Source of the DNA: Brachyhypopomus gauderio
Lineage: Eukaryota > Chordata > Actinopteri > Gymnotiformes > Hypopomidae
Assembly: GCF_052324685.1 (NCBI RefSeq)
Contig: NC_135212.1
Span: 24,032,816 to 24,096,815, forward strand
Reading direction: 5' to 3'
Length of the DNA: 64,000 nt
The notes under the pieces were generated by a model. It was given only the letters and a program-made list of their open reading frames with translations, ran no database searches and was not told where the DNA came from. Below are positions 56,119-64,000 of this stretch, piece after piece (position 1 is the stretch's first letter; every line of letters begins with the position of its first letter). The position numbers and the translations under genes are program-made.

Positions 56119-56279
56119 CAGGTCTGTACCTCTCTTCAGGGCAGGTCTGTACCTATCTTCACGGCAGGTCTGTACCTCTTTTCAGGGCAGGTCTGTACCT
56201 ATCTTCATGGCAGGTCTGTACCTCTCTTCGGGGTAGGTCTGTACCTCCCATCAGGGTAGGTCTGTACCTCACTTCAGGT
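56119..56279. repeat. 23-bp tandem repeat upstream of the CTTNBP2-family gene
   Basis: Seven units at an exact 23-bp spacing, each containing AGGTCTGTACCT. It ends about 256 bp before the start codon, so it lies in the proximal promoter or 5' UTR region. Confidence 0.93.
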
Positions 56280-56535
56280 TGAGTACGCACGGAGTTGCAT
56301 CTGGAATACGGTTTGATTTACGCCTACACTGGAAACGCAACCTGCTCCCCAAATTCTCCTCCCCCCGCCCCCGGTGTCCACACCACATCAGCCATTTCAC
56401 TCTCACGTAATCGCGGTCGAGGCTCTAATTTGTAGGCAATTCACTGGGAGTCGCGTAAATGTGAAAACAGTGCCGAATGCGTTTTTTGATGTTGTGTGTG
56501 GTGCCCTCACTCCAACAGTCCGCTACAGTGAGAAG
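56280..56535 (+). promoter_or_regulatory. 5' region of the CTTNBP2-family gene
   Basis: Moderately CpG-rich sequence directly before the start codon, with CCCCCCGCCCCC-type GC boxes near 56361. Presumed promoter/5' UTR by position only. Confidence 0.4.
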
Positions 56536-56616
56536 ATGGCGTCGGAAGGAGCGAAAGGGGATCAGCCACCTCCGGTACAAACGCTGGTAACCGCTGTCCA
56601 TGGAAGTGTTGAGGCG
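56536..56616 (+). CDS. cttnbp2: cttnbp2 exon 1
   Basis: 81 nt, 27 codons from ATG to Ala, donor GTAAGA. The ATG context is AGAAGATGG, a good Kozak match. The frame is open upstream but without conserved sequence. Confidence 0.78.
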
Positions 56617-57652
56617 GTAAGATAAGATCATTATTTCTCACTTTGCCAATAATCATGTAAATATCGGGAAGGGAAGAAAGGCAGACCAACGCCGGTCATC
56701 TTTATTTTCCGCGATGCTAATCCTCAACTCAGACCAAATACTACGGTACTCAGTTGATGTATTATGGTCTCTGGCCGTCCAAAAGGGGCTCTAGGATATT
56801 GTTACGTTAAAATAAACATTTAGCGTTTATAAACGTCAGTGTAAACCATTTGTACAGTGGCGTCGCACCCTGAGCTTCAACTAGACCATCTAACGTTGTG
56901 TTTTCATTCAGAGACGCTCTCGTAAAGCTACATTGTCCAGCGAGTGTGCAGCTGCGCAGTAATAAAAATATATATATAGTGTCATGATAAGATTTGATGG
57001 GGGTTTCCATCTTTCCACCCAATCTATTTGTAAAAAAATTGATTACTTTACTCGCATGCATCTAAAAATTATTTCGACCACGGCATGTAGCGGATGATGC
57101 TTATGATGTATAAGAATACATCTTTGTAAGTAATAATACCACAGTGAACTGTTGCTGCTTGTCGAGGATGAATGTATTTTCCGCTGTAGCTACGCTTTAG
57201 TTACAATTATGCTGAAGCCAGTAACCGGCTTTCAGAATATATCATCTCATCTGTCCAAATAATGACCCACTTTCATAGATACGTCGTCCTCAATACAGAG
57301 ATAATGTGTTTTTATTTGATGACCGTGTGAAATAAATGTAAGTTCAGATTAATCATATTGCTGTTACATTTTGTTTTACTTCTTTCTTAACCTTTGATTC
57401 GAGTGCTTAAGTTACCAGCATATGTAACAGGCCCTGCTGACCGGCCCTTATTAAAAGGAGTCTGACCCCCAGGAGATGATAGTCTACATTCTTTGCTTCT
57501 AAATTGAACATATCCACACAGAATGTTTAACCATAGCGCATAAAGCTCTTGATATCTATATTTCATCTTATACTAACTTAAATAATTGTGTGTGTGTGTG
57601 TGTGTGTGTGTGTATAAGTACGGTACCTGCATAGGTGTATGTATGTATATAA

Positions 57653-57737
<85 letters not shown>

Positions 57738-60206
57738 ATAAAGGCAAGGCAGTATGGGCATTGACATAATTGTAAGTAATAGATTGGACTAGTTCTCATT
57801 TCAATTGTATGACAGTGTGCTTAAAAAAAAAAGTAAATAGGAGAAACGGAGAAAGGTGAGGAAGCCTAGCAGGGCAGTGAAGAGAAGGCGGAGGGTTGGG
57901 GATATGTTCACCGGAGATGTTTCTAAATCGGTCTGAATTTCAGTGACTCAGCTGACATAGTAGCATGTCATCCAGCCAATCTGAGCCATTTTAACAGCCA
58001 GAGGCTCGTTTACATTTAGCGTTCAGTTGAACAGGTGCTCCGGCCTTACAGTAGAGCAGCCAATGGGAGGTGTCGGCCATAAATCTCTGTCTCGTGGGTC
58101 CATCCGGATACATCTCAAGGGCTCGCAAGGGTATGGTGTCAGTGCAAGGGTATATTTGAAGTCATTCAGTCTCTAAGCCCAAGTCCTTTGTTGGTTCTCA
58201 GCAAGAGCTCCTTCTGACAAGGTTTTTAGAGGGGGCGGTTCTTAGGTTATCCCACACAGCTCAACCTTGATTGGGTTTAGTTGCTTTCTTTTCGTGGCTT
58301 GTAATGAGGCAACATCTGTGGACTGTTTGTGAGTCCTTGGTGAATAATGTTTAGTTTAGGACAGGGCAAAACACACTACAGCACTGCAGCATTACCGTTA
58401 CATCTGGCAAAATAGCAATAAGATGACAGCAAGACCAAAATGGGTTTGAGTTTTGTTATTGCTGATTTAACATAACCTGCCTGCTGCATCAGTGGCTAAA
58501 CAAGCTTAATGAGCTCTTGATGCTTTGGTAGACACATCCCATATTTGCTAGATATCTGTCATTTTTTCCCACATTAAAACATTTTAAAAACACTATGGGG
58601 AAATGCTATTGAAATGTTTCAGATTGCGCCATGAGTGATTTGTGCTCGTCATACTTTGTACATCCCGGGTGATCGATGTCAGGTCACTACAACCCCATTT
58701 GAACCACATTCTGTGGATCTATCGGAACCATTTTTGGATACTGCAATTCTGGGGAAACTGGGGAATCAGCTGGCTTTATCCAACCATATCTTCAGTCGCC
58801 AGGCTTAAGGAAATAGGATCAGAGTACTTTAGCTCAGCATTAAAGCATCAGACAGATAGTGGAAACAAAGCAGCAGCTTGAACTTCTCAAAGACCCAAAA
58901 CCCAAAGCACTCAGGTTGTTGGAGGAGAGGCAGTCCTTGGTACAACTGATGCAAGTCTTGCCCTTTGCATTGTAATACTGGAGCTTGTGTCCTCTAACTA
59001 TGCACCTTGTGCGCGCTCACGATTAGGTAATGAACCTCAAAAGTGAAACCCAATCTGATTACACCTCCTGCCCCTCCCCATCACCTCCCTCCCACCTCAG
59101 ATGCAGTCCATTTGTCAGTAACCCCTGCCCAAAGAGAACCACTTAAGCATTTTACTGGAACCCAGTAAATATTCCCAGAATGCACTGCCAGAGACCATCC
59201 TATGCAGAAGTAAAGCTTATTGATTACCAATATAAAAGTAGTTACACTTGGAAATTCCAAAACAAGGATGTTTTCTGTTAAATGGAATTACTCACTCTTC
59301 ATCTATTTTGAGGTCATCATCATCTTCAAGAGATTTATTGATTTGGAGAACATTATATTTAGAATGGTATAAATTATGAATATGGGACATCAATTTTTTT
59401 TTCTTAGTGGGAAGCAAAAATATTAAAGGAATGTGGGTTTTTTTAAATATACAACAGTAGTGTCCTCATACAACCATTGACCTATAATTCATTACTAAGA
59501 AAGTACCACAGCAAAACTGTGATAAAATATGTCATTGGATAGAAATAGCAAAAGTAAATGGAATTTTGTTATGTTGCAGTATGTTTAGTTAGCCATATCC
59601 TGCCGACTAAATCACTAAAACATAATTAGTTATTCTCTCAGGTTTTGCAAAGGTTTCAGTATGTTTGCTGTATCACATTTTATTGTTCGGAAACAGGATT
59701 TCACATGTTAAGTGTTAGTTACTTGTTCTGTTCACATGTTGTCAGTCATGTACTGACTGAGTCCCCAGACAGCATTACAAGAAGTGCGTAGGTCAGTGAG
59801 ACGCTTGGAGTGGTATTTTAAAAGCCTTGGCCTGTGGTTGAAATAACCTCTAGATAGTTTTAGACAGAGTGATTCTTTCCCCCTCACCTTTAAATAATGG
59901 TTTCCTCACTGAAATTCTGCTTCATGTGGTTGCAATGCCTTGTTGTATTTCATCTCTCCACACAGACAGTAATTGTGAGTTGCATCTGCCCGGCCCACCT
60001 AACGCTTGTTCTGCCAAAAAATTGCAGCAACTGTGGAGAAAGGCACTGCTGCTGCTGTTCGAACCATGCCCATGCCTCCATGCTTGTGTGTCTTTCAGAA
60101 ATGCGAGCTCAACATGGACAATCTAAGCAAGCCAGAGCTTCTGACATTGCTCAGCATCATGGAAGGAGAGCTGGAAGCACGAGACCTGGTCATCGAGGCT
60201 CTCAGG
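56536..60206 (+). CDS. cttnbp2: Cortactin-binding protein 2 family, 5' end (exons 1–2)
   Basis: Scaffold protein that binds cortactin and striatin complexes; CTTNBP2 acts at dendritic spines. Two coding exons (56536–56616 and 60099–60206) join in phase 0 to 63 residues. Exon 1 starts MASEGAKGD, like human MATDGASCE. Exon 2 gives [19 protein letters not shown], then [17 protein letters not shown], the opening of the CortBP2 N-terminal domain (human CTTNBP2 has [16 protein letters not shown]). The existence of exon 1 upstream of the LSKPEL motif favours CTTNBP2 over CTTNBP2NL, which starts at that motif. FILIP1-type proteins are less similar. The coiled coil, ankyrin repeats and remainder lie to the right of the window. 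Confidence 0.83.
56617..60098 (+). other. cttnbp2: cttnbp2 intron 1
   Basis: 3,482 bp. Contains a (GT)n at about 57588–57613, an 79-bp (AT)n at 57655–57733 and otherwise AT-rich single-copy sequence. No other exon seen. Confidence 0.8.
57655..57733. repeat. (AT)n microsatellite
   Basis: About 79 bp of pure AT, self-complementary and likely to extrude hairpins. Confidence 0.97.
60099..60206 (+). CDS. cttnbp2: cttnbp2 exon 2 (CortBP2 domain start)
   Basis: 108 nt, 36 codons, phase 0 at both ends; acceptor TGTGTCTTTCAG, donor GTGAGT. An internal ATG at 60114 could serve as start for a shorter form resembling CTTNBP2NL. Confidence 0.88.
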
Positions 60207-61629
60207 GTGAGTTCCTGCCATGTTCCTGCACATTGCTCGCATCGGCTTTCGCGTGGAAGTGGAGCAGCCGGCGTGTCTCCGAACGTACAGATTCCTTTCT
60301 GGATATTGTCTGCACTTTGAGGTCTTCATAGCCTGTGTTCATCAGTCAGTTTGGTCCTGACTTTTGGCATGGCAGAACTTGTCTGAATATGATTTGTTTC
60401 TGAAATTATATTGAATGTCTTTTGGAGCTACAACTGAATTCTAGGTTTACCGTTCAGATAAACTGTTTATTCAGTTTCATTTTGAATCCACAAGACACGA
60501 TACAGGTTTAACAGACTTGATTACCAATACATTCATTAAAGAAGTAGTTTGGCAAAAATTCTGATTTATACAGGTTTGCTCTTACACTGCCTGTATTTGA
60601 GCCAAGATATATTTGGTATCAAAATTGCAAATTTTTAGATTCATACTAAAGAACAGTGTCTCTAGTTGGAGTGATCAGTGTTGCTGAGATTCTATTTAAG
60701 ACAAGTGTGTGATGATTTTGACATGTTGTTTGTGTTATCTCGTTGCTTCATTAGCAACAAGATATATTGACTGATCATTAGTATTGAAGTTATGCTGTTG
60801 GATTACATTTTTTGGTGAATCTCCTTTAGGTTAAGGTCAGGATGATGTTAAGATGACGATGAGAACTTGACTGTTTTATGGAAGGTCTGTTTGGTTTCAC
60901 CACCATTCTTTTTTTAGTCCCTTCTTTCTTGAAAAGTGAAAGGGAATATGTTATTTATGTTATTCTGAAACGTGCATGGTGGGCTGTTGTAGGTAAAATG
61001 CACAGAAGCTCAGCAAATGTGTCACTTGCAGTTGTAGTCTTGTTTTCATCTCTGCATTCAGGCCAGCATTTTGCTGCATGATGAAAAAAGCCAAGCTATC
61101 TGGACTGGAATGTTTGCAATGTCAAGGTCAGAAGTGACACCATTTTTTTGCCCAGGTGTTCTAGTTCAACTGGTTCTCTCAAACTTTTCATGGAATCCTG
61201 TGTGGTTATGCGCGGCTCATTTTTAAGCTACCTTGTGGACATGACGATCGGTATCTGTCTGTCTCTCTCCGTCTGTCTTTCTCTCGCATGTAAGCCGAGT
61301 ATGCAGATATAGTTTGATCTTGTCCTCTGTGTTCCCTCTCACGCTTTGCTCAGCGAGGCTCCCCGTTCCACTCTCCACTGTTCCTCTGGGTCCGTGTTTC
61401 CCAGTAGACACCCCCCCCCCCCCTTTTCCGATATCCCAGCCCTCTCTCCCCATCCCCATTTCTCCCTCTCCATCCCCATTTCTCTCTCTTCATCTCCCTC
61501 CTTCCGCTCGCATCCTGCTTTCCCTCACTGCAGCAGTCGTCAGCACAAAGTCTCATTTGTTCCCTCTGAGAAGCCCAATCAGATACGGAGCAGATAGAGC
61601 TGGATAAATCAATTAGGGGGCGACTGGGT

Positions 61630-61669
<40 letters not shown>
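61630..61669. repeat. Poly-G run (40 G)
   Basis: Forty consecutive G residues, the longest homopolymer in the window; C13 lies at 61411–61423. Confidence 0.93.
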
Positions 61670-61670
<1 letters not shown>

Positions 61671-63091
61671 TTTAACAAACATACGCTTGTATGCACCTGC
61701 AAGGCTGTTGTTTTCTTCCACGCACAAAGCATGGACCTGAATGTGAAAATTGACGCTATGTTGATCAAACTGGCCACCCCATGCATTATTAAGAGCCCTT
61801 TGTCTGTGCGATTAATTAGTGATCGAAAATGCTCGCTGAGCTGTTGTATCGTTTTTCATCTGAGATAATAGAGGACTGCGAGCAGATTCTCGGCCTCTGT
61901 CACAAGCCCCTTTCCTGCTTCAGAGGCAGTTGTTGATATCTGGCCAGGTCACTGGAAAAGGTACGGCATGTTGGCTTCCCACGCTTGGGGTCACGTGCAC
62001 GCTTGGTGTCACGTGATCCAGATTAACTGTAGACTTAGGGAATGGGTGTATTTGAAATGGTTCCACCTAACAAGCTGTAGCCTTAGAAACACTGGAACGG
62101 TACGTTTTAAGAACAACCATCATTTTATCACCCTGTGTTTTATTGGTGTGAGTGTGATGAATTAGACATTCATGCTTTTAAATGTCTTGCACCATTCCTA
62201 CCATCTGATGCGCTGACTCGTTGAGTCCTCAAAACCTTGAGAAACCAGGCACACCGTGGGGCTGTTTGTTTGCCCACTACCTGTCCGTAGCGTCGAAGGC
62301 CCATCAGTAAAAAGGCACCAATGTTGCGGTACAGCTGTGTCCCTGATCAGCAAGGGCTCTCTGTGACCACCACGTGACCCAGCGGCCGAGGGGCTGTCAC
62401 CAGGCCAAACTGGAAACGTGCTCCAAAATAGCCTTGTGCCAAAGGCCGCGTGTGAATGTGCGTCTGACAGTGAGTGAAAGGGAACTCAAGCCAAGATGTT
62501 CAGCCTTTGGGCTCTGTCCGGTTATTTTTGGGTTGGCGCATGACGTGTGAGTTTGTAAGTTGAAATGAAGCTCCCAGATCTCGAGGCCTTGGAGGACTTG
62601 GAGGCCCCGCCAGTGTTCAAGCTCAGTCCTGCCTTGTTTGTGACAGTCAGGGCCCTGGGCTTGCTTATTTGGATTTGCTTAATACAGATGTTGCCTTGTT
62701 TATTATTGCACAGCTGGAATTTAAAATGTTTAGGCGAACACTGTTGTAGGTCTAGCTGTATCGACCGTGTATGTGAGCAGGCGAACAGGTGGGAGTTTTG
62801 GTTCAGACTGTGAATGAGGATGAGGCTTCAACAGGAAGCCCTGAACACCGTGGCAGAGTTGGCGTCAGTCCAGTCGTTTTCCCCTCTACCTCCATCCTCG
62901 TGCTGACTCTCTGTCTCTCTCCCTCTTTCTCTGTCTCTGCCCTATAACATTCTCTCAAGTGATGTCTGTGGCAAAAGCAGCTTGAAGCGTTGTAGTTCTA
63001 CATGGACAACTCTAATGGTGTGGGTGTGAGAAAGCTGTACGGCTAGGATGTAACTCCTTCACATGGGAAGGGGAGGGGAAAAAGCTTAATA

Positions 63092-63190
63092 CAGGGTTAC
63101 CTGCCCTACAGTCATTATACAGGGTTACCTGCCCTACAGTCATTATACAGGTTTATTGCCCTACAGTCTTTTTACAGGGTTACCTGCCCT
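63092..63190. repeat. ~30-bp tandem repeat (TACAGGGTTACCTGCCC)
   Basis: About three and a half units with the core TACAGGGTTACCTGCCC and a CTACAGTCATTA spacer; the third unit is degenerate. Confidence 0.85.
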
Positions 63191-63958
63191 TAAAGATATG
63201 TCTTGGTTTCCCAGTTCTACCTTCTTGGCAACTGTCAGCCTTTGGTTACCATATCAGTGTCATATTTTTATAGATTCCTTTGCTGGAAATCACTTTTAAA
63301 GAAGTGACTCCCTACGCTTGAAGTGAGATTTTTCCAAAGAAGCTCTTTTGGGATATGACTCAGTGAACTCCAAAATTTTCTGTTCCTCTGATTGTTTTTA
63401 AACACTTCCCCTGAATGTCAGGGATGGATATAGTGAGAACCATCACATACAAACTTCAGAAAATGAGAGAACTCTACAGTGACTGATTGTAAGAATGTAT
63501 CGCCTCATCCACACAAACTAATTGAATTATTATCTTTTTGACTACAAAATTGATATCTAAGGTCATTCTGCCCTGGGAGACTGAGACTGGCTTAGGCTTG
63601 GCTACATGGAAGGTTTTAAAGGGAACCTCCCCTTTAAGTCTGGAGTGATGGCAGGCATATGTGCATTTAGCTGTGTGAGGCTGTTCTCTGGCAATTTGAA
63701 GACCACTCCGGCTGACCCAGCAGGTCTGCTCTTTAAGGAGCCTGTGGGGCACATTAGGTTAATGATGAGAAAATGTGACCTTAACCCCTTCAGCCCACCA
63801 ACCCTCGACCAGTTCCAGATGATTTAACCTTGAGTAAGCCTGCACTATTAAAATGCAAGTGGTGTCAGACGCATGTGGAACAGTACTATGGACTGTTCTT
63901 TTCTTATTGGTGATTTTGAATGGCAGTGAGATATAAAAAAAGGTCAAAAATAATACAG

Positions 63959-63960
<2 letters not shown>

Positions 63961-64000
<40 letters not shown>
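63961..64000. repeat. (TA)n microsatellite at right edge
   Basis: TA dinucleotides from about 63963 to the end; probably continues beyond the window. Confidence 0.95.

Larger units (their letters stand above)
45247..56535. other. synm 3' UTR and intergenic region
   Basis: About 11.3 kb between synm and the CTTNBP2-family gene with no gene I can support. Listed separately: a poly(A) signal, a Tigger-like MITE, a LINE fragment, GT and CTAT microsatellites and a 23-bp repeat. The stretches 46275–49150, 50150–51970, 52660–53170 (non-repetitive, possibly conserved) and 53200–54800 are otherwise AT-rich single-copy sequence. Confidence 0.75.
60207..64000 (+). other. cttnbp2: cttnbp2 intron 2 (5' part)
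   Basis: No continuation of the CortBP2 domain was found to the end of the window, so this is intron. It contains C13 (61411–61423), G40 (61630–61669), a possible conserved non-coding block (about 61770–61960), a ~30-bp tandem repeat (63092–63190) and a terminal (TA)n. Confidence 0.75.

Overview
The window is vertebrate, almost certainly teleost fish, genomic DNA. It shows intron-split genes with GT–AG junctions, dense microsatellites and minisatellites, fish-type repeats, and proteins that align clearly with mammalian orthologues but carry fish-like differences. The species cannot be fixed from the sequence. Orthologue calls rest on protein families recalled from memory, because no database search could be run.

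Layout: (1) 1–30241 (+) holds igf1r, the insulin-like growth factor 1 receptor, from coding exon 3 (human numbering) to the stop codon. All 19 exons were placed; exons 1–2 lie upstream of the window. Summed exon lengths keep one open frame of about 1,192 codons: Cys-rich domain, L2, three FnIII modules, RRRR cleavage site, transmembrane helix, NPEY juxtamembrane motif, tyrosine kinase and C-tail. A long 3' untranslated region probably follows, to about 35.75 kb, with let-7, miR-223 and miR-99/100 seed matches. (2) 35784–38096 (–) is pgpep1l, a five-exon pyroglutamyl-peptidase I-like gene, complete (241 aa). (3) 38632–45246 (+) is synm, synemin, a four-exon intermediate-filament gene, complete (1,074 aa). 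It is head-to-head with pgpep1l, with 535 bp between start codons. (4) 45247–56535 is an intergenic desert with a Tigger-like MITE and a dead LINE fragment. (5) 56536–64000 (+) is the 5' end of a CTTNBP2-family gene (coding exons 1 and 2); the rest lies beyond the window.

The order IGF1R–PGPEP1L–SYNM matches human 15q26. CTTNBP2 next to SYNM does not match human, where CTTNBP2 sits beside CFTR on chromosome 7.

The most unusual structure is in igf1r. The last ~14 bases of exon 8 plus its 5' splice site have been amplified into about 23 tandem 38–40 bp units, giving some 22 decoy donors identical to the real one. Intron 9 also opens with a minisatellite (19 x 21 bp) that stays in frame with exon 9, so a retained intron would encode a Cys-containing heptapeptide tail on a truncated ectodomain. 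Other points of interest are an unidentified coding-looking segment antisense to the igf1r 3' region, a MEF2/CArG/E-box cluster in intron 2, and an unusual set of poly-G/poly-C runs up to 40 bases.
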